A stretch of 23,693 nucleotides of DNA from Larix sibirica (GCA_004151065.3 NWUY0304292701.1:1-23693); one strand, 5' to 3'; numbered from the stretch's first letter, positions 10,117-20,391 are shown. Notes: generated by a model from the letters alone, not told the origin. Numbers and translations are program-made.

Positions 10117-10532
10117 GGGCTTCATACAGCATTGCACCAGCGTTCAATAACACTTGCTTCAAGAATGCTTCTTTGGGGTACCCTTTACCTTTATTGTAAC
10201 CTCCTTTAAACCACCTGCCACCTTATTACTTACCTTCAGAATAAAGGTTTAGGAGCACGCGCAACACTATAAACTTTATTATTTACCGCTAGCTCTTCAG
10301 CCTACTTGCTTGCTTTTACTTACGTGCATGCTATCCACCCACCTATCAGACTTTACACTTCCGACTTAGGATATGGAGGGATTTATCTGCCCTTACAACC
10401 TATTAATTCACCCTTTACCCTACTAAACCTTAGGAATTCGTCTTGGTACCACAATAATATTATGGTTAACACTATGAACTTATGAGTAACACGTATTACC
10501 TATTGGTCTTGCTTAGGAGCCAATACGATTCA
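10117..10532 (+). repeat. Dispersed repeat F, copy 1
   Basis: Two collinear blocks match 19562-19717. The first is GGGCTTC.ATAC..CATTGCAC.AG ending ACACTTGCTT (10117-10159). The second is TTACCTATTGGTCT.GCTTAGGAGCCAATAC with CGATTCA (10495-10532). Between the blocks this copy has about 335 bases against about 75 in the other. The second block contains a TATTGG...CCAATA inverted repeat. Confidence 0.7.
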
Positions 10533-11343
10533 GTAATTTGCAAGTACCCACTGGAGGACTGGTTAGGAATTCTAAAACCAATACTAGGCAGTCCTAGTAA
10601 GAACACTCAGAGCCTTTACTTTTAGGACCTGCTTACCACCCTTCTTACCCACCTACGACCTTACTTAAACCTAGTGCTTCAGCCCGAAAGATTATGAGGG
10701 TAAGCCATTTATTAACCCTTTACTTACTGCCTTACTCTACTCTTACTGCTAAACAAATAATCATTGCTGCTTAAGCCAGGAATGCTCCGTATAGGGAGTC
10801 TGCACTAGACTATTGAATCTTTACTCTTCTACCTTAGGATATTTCTACGGAATTACAATTATCCGAGCCCTTTCATAAACTTCCGGAGCAAATTAGGAGG
10901 GGTGTTAAGCGCTTCCCTGAGGTAGTAAGGGAAGGGAAACTTCTCCGTAAACTTATTCTTCGGAGTAAAATAGGAAGAGAATTGCTCCGTAAATTGGATC
11001 CTTCAATGGAAGACTCAGTATCCTATATAAATGGGTGAGTGGTTTTAGGGTCCAGAGAATCCTGCAATAAATATGGGATTTGGTCAAGTCAGCTGCCCTT
11101 AAAAAAAACTGATTATTTTATTAATATTGCACCAATATAAGGAAAATAAGGTAGCTACTCTCGGATAAACTTTGTAGGAGCTGCCTAAAACACTTAGGAT
11201 AAAGGCGCCTAGGCTCAAGCCGAAGGAATTAAAGGAATCAATTAAACTAGATACAAATGTGAGTTATCGAACCCATATAGAGAAAGAATATGTCTACGAA
11301 TCTGTAAAAAAAATTATTAGCTGTTTTTTATTAGCTATATATA
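10533..11343. other. Spacer with inverted repeats, no gene recognised
   Basis: No coding frame stands out. 10881-10995 has several inverted or direct copies of CTCCG(TAA) and CGGAG, including TTCCGGAGCAAATT against AATTGCTCCGTAA. An A-rich tract lies near 11101. TTATTAGCT is repeated at 11314-11322 and 11328-11336. Confidence 0.45.
10912..10934. repeat. Perfect 7-bp hairpin
   Basis: CTTCCCT, loop GAGGTAGTA, AGGGAAG. It sits inside a cluster of CTCCG/CGGAG inverted copies. Confidence 0.6.
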
Positions 11344-11367
11344 TGTTATATTCTTATTAATATAACA
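11344..11367. repeat. Perfect 9-bp AT-rich hairpin
   Basis: TGTTATATT, loop CTTATT, AATATAACA, directly after the TTATTAGCT direct repeat. No gene lies directly upstream that it could terminate or stabilise. Confidence 0.6.
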
Positions 11368-11655
11368 ACCACTGGATGAAGGCACCCAAACCCAAGTTGG
11401 AAGGACACTGAAAAATGAATCGAGCAAGTTCTCACAAAATTAGAGTTCGGGAACCTACACGGATCATACCTAAACAAAACTGTCCAAACTACTTTCTTCT
11501 TATTTTAGTTCGCCTTTTTCAAATAGGCAAGGCTTTTTACTTGACCGGACCAATCCCAATGGATGGAAGAAACAAAGTGAAATACATGAATGAATCAAGT
11601 TGCCTACTTACAAATTCTAGTTCTAAACCCAGATGGAGAGAAAAATTCCCTATTG

Positions 11656-11768
11656 GATCCCCTATAAACTAGGTTATTTATTTTTCAAAAAGTGCCTAAC
11701 CATATGAATAGTGAGTGGGCTCCTTACCTCGCCCCATTTAGGAACGTTTTTCGTATCGACTGGAACCA
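11656..11768 (+). repeat. Dispersed repeat B, copy 2
   Basis: Partner of 4371-4442, with an insertion of about 40 bases in the middle. Its ACTAGGTT supplies the TAG that ends an 85-codon open frame starting at 11415. That frame is basic and Asn/Ser-rich, ends SPIN (SPTH in the other copy), and is not recognised. Confidence 0.6.
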
Positions 11769-11837
11769 CTAACTTGAAAGTACCAAACTCTAGTTCAGGT
11801 AATTTACTTAGTATAGGATTATTTCCTTTATGATTGA

Positions 11838-12141
11838 TATTCTCTCGCTAGTTCTCTTGCTTTGAGTCTTCTGCTGCTTGCTGCTGGGAATGCTTATAGT
11901 AATGCTGGTGCTAGGACTTATAGTTTGAATGCTGCTACTGCTTGGCCCCCCCTCTACCGCAGATTATGCTTATTCAAATGCTGGTTCAACTAGTGCTCCT
12001 GGTAATGATGCTGCTTTTTGTGCTGGTTATTGTTCTGCATCTGCTGCTGGCTATAGCTTTGAAAATGGAACTATGCCTGGAATGTCTAATTTACCCAAAC
12101 AAGATATGGCTGCTAGTATTCCACCAATACCTTGTCTGTAG
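11838..12141 (+). pseudogene. Decayed repetitive Ala/Gly/Asn/Ser/Thr-rich reading frame, copy 2
   Basis: Related in style and wording to 2-733. The first frame is open from 11838 and reads LAAGNAYSNAGARTYSLNAA. It passes into a C7 run near 11945, and the coherent reading then continues in another frame as DYAYSNAGSTSAPGNDAAF. It ends at TAG 12139-12141 after about 60 codons. NAYSNAG and YAYSNAG are internal repeats either side of the homopolymer. GCTGGTTCAACT here corresponds to GCTGGGTCAACT in copy 1 (near 270). Codons again mostly end in T. The frame change is probably a homopolymer indel, real or a sequencing error. Function unknown. Confidence 0.45.
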
Positions 12142-12318
12142 AAAGAAAAGCTCCATACACATCCCAATGAGCAATCTATTCTTAAGGGGGAGTAAGTGAC
12201 CACATAACTTTGCTAATGTTCTTACCAATCATGCATTGATTGAGCCATTAATAATTTAGAATGCTAGCCTGATAAAATGAACGAATTGTTGAAGTCATTG
12301 AAGCAGTCAGTCCAGCTA
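12142..12318. other. Short spacer, nothing recognised
   Basis: Between the repetitive relic and a minus-strand coding-like relic. No repeat or gene signal seen. Confidence 0.4.
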
Positions 12319-12495
12319 GCAATAATGACTTAAAAGAGGATCCCTTATGTAGCACAGCACCAAGAGAAAATAATCCATACCTGGAACCATAATCTGAAGC
12401 CTCTCATCATCTTTCACCACATCTATCACCTCATCACCAGCACCACCGTTTGGAGCAGGCACTGTGTATTGTTGGAACTCTGAAAACCTTATCTT
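12319..12495 (-). pseudogene. Coding-like relic, 59 codons, protein not identified
   Basis: A stop-to-stop minus-strand frame without an ATG at its start (stops at 12498-12496 and 12318-12316). It reads as a normal acidic protein segment: FQQYTVPAPNGGAGDEV, then about ten residues on, DERLQIMVPGMDYF. The bases just before FQQY read GGTTTTCAG, which resembles a nuclear 3' splice site, so this could be an exon of a nuclear gene, with residues after DYF being intron. I do not recognise the family. Strand choice rests on composition only. Confidence 0.35.
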
Positions 12496-12667
12496 TTACA
12501 TCTTTGTCTTACGATTTCAGTTAGCGAAAACCCTTGGCCCAGTAACCGAGGATTTGATTTTAATCACGTCTAGTTGAGGAGTCCATGAAAACAACAAGCC
12601 GTGCAAAGACCCACGAAAAAAGAAATGGCTGAAGCAAATTAAGCGCACATTACAGAAATAAAGATAC

Positions 12668-12752
12668 GTCAGCTGAGCCCTATAAATTAACTGGAAGCCG
12701 GCCCTTTAACCAGATTGGATTAAAATATCTTGTTTTGATAAGCCTCCCACGA
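12668..12752 (+). repeat. Degenerate direct repeat G, copy 1
   Basis: GTCAGCTGA, GAGCCCTA, AAAT, GAAGCCG, TTTTGAT and CCCACGA occur in the same order at 12789-12856, about 121 bp downstream, with indels. Confidence 0.6.
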
Positions 12753-12788
12753 ACAACTTCCGGAAGTAGATATAAGCCCACAAGAGCA

Positions 12789-12856
12789 GTCAGCTGATGG
12801 AGCCCTAAATACCTTGAAGCCGTCGGGAAAATAGAATGCTTTTGATCCGCCCACGA
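12789..12856 (+). repeat. Degenerate direct repeat G, copy 2
   Basis: Partner of 12668-12752; the segment between GAAGCCG and TTTTGAT is shorter here. Confidence 0.6.
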
Positions 12857-14920
12857 TTACACGGCTTTATTTACTCTATACATTCTTCAACGAGACCAGG
12901 CCAGGAATAATGCTCCTAGTTTGGTCCGTGGAACATCCGTCGGTAACTTGATGCATGAGTCCGGATATATAATTGTAATCTTGACACATTGGTATAGGAA
13001 CAGAGCACGATCCCTTCATACGCCTTACATTGCAACATTTAACCTCCATTACGCTTTCCGGAACCTATTCAAAGATAGTCCCACGCTGACGAGGTGACCG
13101 CTGTGGGGGCAGCAAGCTATAGAAATAATAAAATATTCAATTACCATAATCATCTGGAGATTTGGAAATTCAGGAAAAAGAGAAATCATCTGAGCACCGT
13201 CTCTACCCCCTCATCCAAATTGGAAAGCATCAATAAAAGAGATAAAAGACAAATCAAAAATAGAAAAAACCAGAATGTAGAAAATAATACAAGCCCGCGA
13301 ACAAGCCAGCGAAGAATAAGCTGGATAAGCCGGACAAGAAAAAAAAGCAGCCATCAAAGTCAGAAAAGCCAGGAAATAAGCCTTGCCCTCCCTTTGGTCA
13401 AGCAAGCCTTTCCCACCAGATAACAAAAATAAGATTTTTTGAAGAAAGAGGGCTTCACAGTGGAAGTAAATATCATATCGAAAACAAGCTCAGGAACCTT
13501 GTGATATTTGCTTAAAAGGAATAAGCCTGCCAGTTTTTTATTCTATCTTCTATCCCGCCGGGTGGATTCTCTCAGCAAGCAGCAAATGCAGCAATGCTAG
13601 CTTTCTCTACCCTAGCAGTGTTAAAGGTGTTCAATGCCATTTTTTAAGAGTCAATTGTAACTTAAATTGTGTAGTGTAAAGGTAGGTAGCGTATAAAGGT
13701 AGATTCGATAGGTCTTCTTTAATGGGACATTTCAAAGAGAATGTTTCTAATTTAATGCATTTAAGGTGATTCCATCCTGAAAAGCAGGCGGAAGCAGAAG
13801 GAGGCTTTGGCTGCATGGTCAATTTGCTTAGGACTTTCGTAGCTATCCCCTTCTTGCTCCCCATGTGATTTATTTCTCTGTATGGCACGACTGGCTGGAT
13901 GATGGTCAATCAGATAAAGAGCCTGGGCTTCAATAAGATAAAAATTGATATAATTCTTTAGGTAGACAAGGCAGGGCAGGCACTATTATGCGAACCCTTT
14001 ACTTACTTATTGGAAGGAATAACCCGAAATGCAATAAATTAGATGAGGCATTTTACCTCCGTCGATTGATTCGATCTAATGAAAGCAGCTAACCTTTCCT
14101 TCCCGAATTGACCATATAATAGACTAGGCTCATGCTCGTGATCCGGATAGACATGTCACCTTTTCTTTCTGAATTTACAACTTAGTTGGGCCGATACCTT
14201 TCAGCGACCACGCTACCTTTCCTTACATAATTTTCCAGTCCCGCCATCTCGTCTAGGGAGCTTTTCTCTGGCCAGAAACTATATCTATGGTCCGAAGCTA
14301 AAGGAGCTGGCACCTATCCTTATAAGATTCTTATGCAGCCAGCACCCGTTATAAAGAACTTTTCGAGGTTATTCGACCATTTATTGACTCATATATAATG
14401 ACAACTGTATTTATTTGCGAGATATCCTTTGTAATGATTCCCAGATTTGTGAGGCCATAACTAGTAACTACTGCTCGATTTATGAGGCTTTAGGCCAGAA
14501 GTAAACTAGAGCTAAGCGTGATACTAGGTGGAAGCGGTAAACTAGGGATCCTGAAAGAAGCCTAGTTTTTTTATTGGGAGAGCTTCTTTCCATGAGGATG
14601 GAGAGCCTATTACTCCCGTTAAAAGTCGCGGTCTTCTCTTAAAGGAACAATAGTTCTTAAACCTATACTTTTGATTTACTTCCCCTACCTAACAAATTTG
14701 AGAAAAGATTTTACATCGGTCAAACTTGCCAACTGAATGAATGCTTCGACCAACCAAAACGACCTACGACCCTTAGACCCGCGGACTTAATGATCCCCAC
14801 CACCACCTTCCCACCTGCCTGATATCAATCTGACTGCTGCTTGCTTTATTTCATCTCTTTTATCGCCTTCCTAAGCGCCTGAACTTTTGAGCAAATTAGA
14901 GAAAAGAAATTTGTGTTTAA
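12857..14920. other. Spacer, no gene recognised
   Basis: A 109-codon plus-strand frame starting with GTG (13094-13423) is Lys/Arg/Ser/Asn-rich; the opposite strand (13211-13426) is open and strongly hydrophobic. The purine-rich region with repeated AAGCC/AGCCGG explains both, and no family is recognised. ACCCTTTACTTACTTATTGGAAGGAA near 13995 resembles 4110. A perfect 9-bp hairpin lies at 14553-14590. Confidence 0.4.
14553..14590. repeat. Perfect 9-bp inverted repeat
   Basis: GAAAGAAGC and GCTTCTTTC, separated by 20 bases that include a T7 run. The stem could form in RNA from either strand. Confidence 0.55.
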
Positions 14921-15475
14921 TCAGTACCAAAGTGCACTCAAATCCCATAGATAAAGGGATTCAATTATGGCACGAATCTTCTTCGAGGGGGCAGGTTTTA
15001 TTCTTGTAGGAAGTCTAGCTACCACTTGGTCAAACCTCACTCATATTCAATTCTTGTACAGTCTCATTCTCTGTTATCTTTATCTGGTTGACTTGGTTTA
15101 TCAAATATTTCTCATTCTATCTATTTCACTCCCCACTTTTCAATGAGCTTTTGTAATACCCAGTTATACTGCCAGCAGGCAAAGAAATGAACCATTTATG
15201 AGGGTTCCTTCCAACGAAGAGGCAAGGAGTTTCCTCATCACATCCTCATGAACAATAGGGTATCATCCATGACTTTCAAAACTTGTCCATGTGTTCTTGG
15301 ATTGTGACGACATTATCCCCTGTTCAAACTGGAAGTTGTTAACTTTATAAGGAATAGGATGGGGTTGGCCTTGCACATTGGAGAAGTAAAAAGAGGAACG
15401 GTTTCTACAAAAGGGTCTAGGTCCAGTGGGATTGACTGATCCAGAAGTGCTACCACCAACATTGGTGGATGCCAT
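14921..15475 (-). pseudogene. Ty3/gypsy-type retrotransposon gag remnant
   Basis: Gag polyproteins assemble the retrotransposon particle around its RNA. From ATG 15475-15473 the frame reads MASTNVGGSTSG, a flexible start, then QPHPIPYK and NFQFEQG. The frame then shifts: DNVVTIQEHMDKF is in a second frame, HEDVMRKLLASSLEG returns to the first, KWFISLPAGSITGY lies in a third, and RFDQVVARLPTRIKPAP follows further on, ending at TGA 14923-14921. The order H..F, M..L.ASSLEG, KWF.SLP..SI, RF...VARLP..IKP is that of the plant Retrotrans_gag domain. The ATG, the missing flanking pol and at least three frame changes mark a dead fragment. No target-site duplication or LTR was identified around it. Nuclear origin is inferred. 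Confidence 0.75.
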
Positions 15476-16159
15476 TTGGACTGGAGAAGGAGATTTACTT
15501 TGTTATTTTTAGGCCTCTCTTTTTATCGGACTCAAACGCTATGGGTGGATCAACAAATCTTCTACTTATAGGTCTCCAATTTTATTGACTAGAGGGAGCC
15601 CAATTACCCTTTTTTCAATTCGCCAGATGTACCCTCAAAACACCTCGCAGATAAATGTACTAGGGCTGGGTTTATGATACCCCAGGTAATTGCTGTGTGA
15701 ATGCTCAAGGGAGGCAAGATGTGAATAAATGCTAATGGACCAGTGCCTAGGGCTATAGAGTCCTTGAGTCTCGTAAATGAAAAGACAATTGCTCTTGGGT
15801 GTATGATTAGAATGTACTATGTATGTAAAAACTTTTTGTATCTTTTACTTTGTTTTTATAAGGGTATGTAGCCAAGAGACAAGAGTGATTTTCTTTTTTT
15901 GTTAACGGAGTGTATAATCAGCTATAAGATGGATCCACTAACTCAAAGGTATCACACTTTGACAAGGTTATTTTGGTCAATTTTTTTAATGCACATAAAG
16001 CTTCAAGGTTGTCTTTAGATGACTCTTTAGGGAGCAGATCGATCTTATACAATGTTGGATCAGCGAGGCAATGAGGCAAACACTTTAGTTTTTAGGATAT
16101 GTTTGTGCACACAAGGACCTCGGTTTTGTAAACACTAGTTTTATAGGTAACATAGAAGT
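15476..16159. other. AT-rich spacer upstream of the gag remnant, no gene recognised
   Basis: This is where a 5' leader and LTR of the gag-bearing element would lie if it were intact. No clear LTR ends or primer-binding site were recognised. Low-complexity T-rich stretches occur near 15830-15900. Confidence 0.4.
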
Positions 16160-16378
16160 ATGAATGTCACAAATAGAAACCCAACTTTGGAATCTAATGA
16201 AGTTTCAAGGTCTGATTTATTTAGCACTTGGATCAAGTTTGATAAGTTGTTTCCAGCCTATGAACAATTGAAAATGATGCCCTAATGCCCAAAAGGATAT
16301 CCAATTGAGGCAAAGCTTTGTGTGTTTGAAGCTTGGATTGATGTGGCAAACAAGTATGGTATGCAAAAAGTGTTTTAA
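16160..16378 (+). other. Unrecognised coding-like fragment
   Basis: From ATG 16160 to TAA 16376-16378 one frame has a single internal stop and reads like ordinary protein: SRSDLFSTWIKFDKLFPAYE, then, after the stop, GYPIEAKLCVFEAWIDVAN and KYGMQKVF. A second open frame (16305-16547) overlaps its end and contains NIDVVSMYGRS. The spacing of IDVANKYG...QKVF and DVVS faintly recalls pentatricopeptide repeats, but key residues do not fit well enough to claim it. Probably captured nuclear sequence, next to the gag remnant. Confidence 0.25.
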
Positions 16379-17108
16379 GGCCGAAAATATAGATGTTGTA
16401 AGCATGTATGGTAGATCAACCCTTAACAAAACAATAATGAACTTGAAACAAAACAAGAGTTTAAGTAACTTACCTCAGAATTGCAGATCGGAACCTTTTT
16501 GTGAATTGCTTCAAACTTGCTTGGGTGCCCTTAATTGTAATGCTTGAGTGTCATAACTTGTCAAACTTACAAATTTGAACTTGCTTACTCCTTTATTTAT
16601 CAGCTTGAGCTTTACTGTCACAACTTCTCTTACCAGCAAATATATTTTGGTTCAAAATGCAATATATATATTAATTCTATAGTCTGCCCCAACTAGAGAA
16701 AGGGATAGTGCTGTAACCAAACTATCCAGCAGCTGTGCCGTATACCCACCCACCCGTTATCGCGTGGCAGTAGATAGAGAGGCACCCCCCACCCAGTAGC
16801 ACTTGGCTTTTTACACTCACCCATTACACTTGGCTGTAGAGAGAGAATCAGAGGCCGGGTAGTCAACGACCTCAGATCAGTTTGGGCGCCCGGTAGAGAA
16901 AGAAGAGAGAAGGCAGGCCAGGCAGTTTTCACCACGATCGATATGCCCGTTACCCGTGGCTTCTATTGATCAGGGCCAATCTATCATGTATGGATCATAA
17001 GTTTAATAGAACGTCCTTCAATGAACTGAGAAGCGAAAGTGATTGGGGGCCCATTAACCTTCATTGACCTTTCCCATTCGAAATATACAGGTCACGTCAC
17101 GTGGGCTC
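16379..17108. other. Spacer, no gene recognised
   Basis: No gene seen. 16740-16830 contains CACCCACCC and CACTTGGCT repeats. AT-rich at the start, becoming GC-richer after about 16690, which may mark the edge of the inserted AT-rich block. Confidence 0.4.
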
Positions 17109-17460
17109 AACTCTTGGGATCAAGTACCGGTATCAAGTGCATTAACTCTTGGGATCGACACTCCTGGATCGAGTAGAGCAGCACTGCCACCTGGCATCGA
17201 GTACCAATTCTCGTAAACCTTCTCTAAAAGACCACCTCCTTATTGGATTGGCAACCCCCACCTCCTTTCAATGACTGGTTAGCAATGACTGTCTCCATCC
17301 CAGGCTATAAGCCCAACCGAGTAACCAAGCCCAGCCCGGCTATGACTGGCATAAACTCTTGGGATCAAGTACCAGCATTGATTACCAGCATCGACTCTTG
17401 GGATTGACTAAGACTCCTGTATTTAGTCTCATAATTTAGTCTCGGCATCGACACCTGAAT
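17109..17460 (+). repeat. Interspersed direct repeats of ACTCTTGGGAT-type units
   Basis: AACTCTTGGGATCAAGTACC occurs exactly at 17109-17128 and 17354-17373. Shorter versions lie at 17144-17158 and 17393-17408. Between them are altered copies of GGCATCGAGTACC and ATCGACTCCTGG. Confidence 0.75.
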
Positions 17461-17589
17461 CGAGTACCGGCAATCAGAGACCTTCTCCTTCTGTAAAGAC
17501 CTCCTGGCTATGATACACCGGCTATTGGCTGACCGGAGATTTAACAATATGGCCTAGATGTTTTCTTTTTCCGGGGATCTCCTATCCTA

Positions 17590-17611
17590 TCCTATATAGA
17601 TCCTATATAGA
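17590..17611 (+). repeat. Perfect 11-bp tandem duplication
   Basis: TCCTATATAGA twice in a row, preceded by CCTATCCTAT, suggesting slippage. Confidence 0.85.
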
Positions 17612-19015
17612 AACTACCAGCTATAGTCCGTGGGGGAACCTTCTCATGTGGGCAGTAGTAGTAATAAACTTCTATGTTGGTGATATGTAATCCAACCCCC
17701 TAAACAAGAGGTTTCATTGCTCTTCAACATCAATGTGAAATAAAATTATATGAAGTTGTCATCTGGTCCAACCAACAAACATGCGCATGGTGCTTGCCCC
17801 GGCTGAACCTGCTGAGGCCATTGAGAAATCATAGTCTATGCCCCTATAGATTTTTGATTTATTGTTACAATGTACAAGTTCAACGTAGATATCGGGTAGC
17901 TCTCTCCTCCTTCCTATCGCCAAAGGTTAGAGCAGCATCCACGCTCCTATTAAGCCAAGGGAATATGGCTCACTCACTATCGGCCTAACTCACCTCACCT
18001 GATAGTGCTAACCCCTATTGGTTCCATGCTCCCGGGTCTCTCTACGGACTCATGCTGGAAGTTACCAATCCGGAAATGCCATCAAACTTGAGGCCTGGAC
18101 ACTTTATGAATAGGCCTGGCCATATACGATACGTGGTCTTATTTGGTCTTATTCCGTGGTCAGGACATGTGGAGTTAGCTTACACAATAGTGGATCCGCC
18201 AAGTTCTAGGTTCAATTCATTATTTATTTGTTACAATGGACAAGGTAAACGTCTCTATGCAATATAATATATTATCAATATTGGATTAATCCCATTGGCT
18301 TATTATTACCCCTCCCCTCCAATGGATTTCTCACATCTCTCTTACTTATTAGTGGAAACTAGCGGGAATCACCCATCATAAGTGCATGCATGTGGACTAG
18401 TAGTTATGGAACTTACTATACATACAACCGTACCGTAATAGTATATAGGAATGGGCTTTATTGCAACAATCGGGACTCTCAAAGTTGAACAGCTGAACTA
18501 CAGCTTATGGTGTAAGAGGAACATCATGTTCCAAATACCAGGGATTCTATTTCAAAGGTAAACCCACTGGCACTGGGAATGGACCTGCCATGCTCGGCTA
18601 TGTCCCCCCCTGTTGATCCCCCATCGGATCCACTACTATAGGAGCAGTCAACCCCATACATATGGATTAGATTGGATTGAATTATGGATTGGATTAGTCC
18701 CATTGGCCTATTCCCATCCCAATCTATAGGAATAAGTTGGCATCATATTGTCCAACCACACTTTGGTATGCCCACGGATCCGAGACAAGGTATTTGGGCC
18801 CAGCACCTGTTGTTTGAGAGAGAAAAGGGAATTTTATATCCATACATACATGAAGCTGCTGCATGGACTGCCCTATGTACTGTTATGTGGACATAGAGAA
18901 ACTGTTTGAGGAACTGTTTCCATTACCGTAAGGTGGATGAGGAACAGTGGATGAGGAACTACGTGCCGTTATGTGATATGTGGAGCTTGTCATAACGCAC
19001 GTATTATCTGCCCTT
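17612..19015. other. Spacer with diverged duplications, no gene recognised
   Basis: TTTATT(T)GTTACAATG.ACAAG lies at 17858-17878 and 18223-18244. TTGGATTA.TCCCATTGGC.TATT lies at 18281-18304 and 18689-18712 with two mismatches. Open frames of 60-71 codons (17794-17988, 18052-18267, 18684-18896) show no family features. There is a C7 run near 18605. Confidence 0.45.
18933..18960 (+). repeat. 14-bp tandem duplication
   Basis: GTGGATGAGGAACA followed directly by the same 14 bases with only the last base changed. Confidence 0.85.
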
Positions 19016-19087
19016 GTCCAACACTATATCTCCATTTATTCTTGTTCAACCCTGGCTCCTTAGGTGCAAGTATATAAAGCAATCAAA
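19016..19087 (+). repeat. Dispersed repeat D, copy 2
   Basis: Partner of 9662-9747, same orientation, with short deletions around the CTGGCTCCTTA block. Confidence 0.6.
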
Positions 19088-19170
19088 ATCGATATAAACA
19101 TCAACATTGAAGAATCCTATCCAAAATAAGTTGATGAAGACAAGTCCGTAGATGAGGGTCCCCATAATGT

Positions 19171-19230
19171 AATCCTAAAGGTGAGGAACGAAGTGAATCT
19201 AATCATAAAAGTGAGGCACGAAGTGTAAGA
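19171..19230 (+). repeat. 30-bp tandem duplication
   Basis: Two units of 30 bases: AATCCTAAAGGTGAGGAACG then AATCATAAAAGTGAGGCACG, each followed by AAGTG. The first 25 bases differ at three sites; the last five have diverged. Confidence 0.75.
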
Positions 19231-19561
19231 TCCAAATATTACGTATATAAACGACTGTATCAGTGAGTAATGGGATTAGCGCATAGGTGGTTCGTCTTAT
19301 TCGGGTAAGCCCGGTACCTACTAAACTATTGTTCTTTAAAGATATCATAATGACATATCTAAATACAAAATGTTTAGGCATGCATCTCCATCCCGCCCGG
19401 TTAGAAGCTTAGTAAGAAAGATCCGTTCAACTGTCTATATTGAAACAGGGCTTTAAACACGAGAGGTTCTATTGTCCCGTTTTCCCAGTTTTACCATAGC
19501 AGACATCGAATGAAAGTTCCAACAAGGTTTGGGCCATAAACCATAGGACCTTTTCATCAAC

Positions 19562-19717
19562 GGGCTTCCATACGCCATTGCACAGGCTCACACTTGCTTT
19601 AATTTCTCTTAGTGGTTCTTGCTATTAACCCTTTAACCTACTACCTGGTACACTATCCGACTTCTAGGTACCGCGTTACCTATTGGTCTCGCTTAGGAGC
19701 CAATACAATACGATTCA
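19562..19717 (+). repeat. Dispersed repeat F, copy 2
   Basis: Collinear with 10117-10532 but with most of the middle missing. At its end CAATAC is duplicated as CAATACAATAC, a 5-bp insertion relative to the other copy. Confidence 0.7.
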
Positions 19718-20253
19718 TCCATTAGAACCCACTCTATCGCTAGGAATATATATATATACCTTTCAGTTAATGCCTGAACCTTATAGTTATCCACCTTCAG
19801 AACTAGACATATTATCCCTAGACCGCTTGGATTCAGGAATCTTATTAGGAGGTACCGCACTCTTACTATTAACCCTTAACCCTCTACCCTTACCATGGCG
19901 CCTGGAGCTCAGAATCATGGCATAATAATTCCTTCTCATTCAAAAATTATGGATACTCATATTAAAAGAATTATTGACCTTACTTACCCTTTCATGGCAG
20001 AAGAATCTTACCTTACATAATGACCTCACATAATCAGTTATATGCGACCGCTTTAAGGGATTCTTTCTGTATTAGCAAGTATTACCTGTCTAGAAGTATT
20101 ACCCCTTTAATTTAGATTTACCCGCTCCTACCCATTCTGTGTAACAGCCTAGTGCTTTAGTTAGATGTGCAGACTTTAGAGCATTTAGTCTTATTCTTTA
20201 CCTCGGAAATTAAGTAAACATTGAGGGAAAATAATTTGTGTCACACAACACTT
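19718..20253. other. Spacer, no gene recognised
   Basis: Starts with a short TA run (near 19748). It has CTTAC/CCTTTA-rich degenerate sequence resembling 10.2-10.8 kb and the GGAGGTACCGC motif related to 3600. An 80-codon open frame (19683-19925) reads through repeat F and is not convincing. Confidence 0.45.
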
Positions 20254-20391
20254 GTTAAAGATGTTCAAGAAGATGGAAAGGAGAATGTACCTATGGAAGT
20301 TCAGAGACAACCCAAGTTACAGCAAAAATAGAACTTGATGCTTGGACACAGTGATGATGAAGACAAAATTAATAAAACAATAAATTTTTAA
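20254..20391 (+). other. Coding-like fragment, Lys/Gln/Glu-rich
   Basis: Forty-five codons with one internal stop, reading KDVQEDGKENVPMEVQRQPK and then LGHSDDEDKINKTINF, ending at TAA 20389-20391. It looks like a charged, unstructured protein segment, not repeat spacer. No start codon and no family recognised. The region is AT-richer than the preceding spacer, and retrotransposon pieces lie downstream, so it may be captured nuclear DNA. Confidence 0.25.

Noticed and set aside
13094-13423. 109-codon basic frame starting with GTG, with a hydrophobic frame opposite
   Set aside because: Explained by purine-rich, repetitive AAGCC sequence; neither strand shows a recognisable family.
16160-16547. 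Pentatricopeptide-repeat protein fragment
   Set aside because: Only loose spacing of IDVANKYG, QKVF and DVVS; would need two frame changes and lacks most consensus positions.
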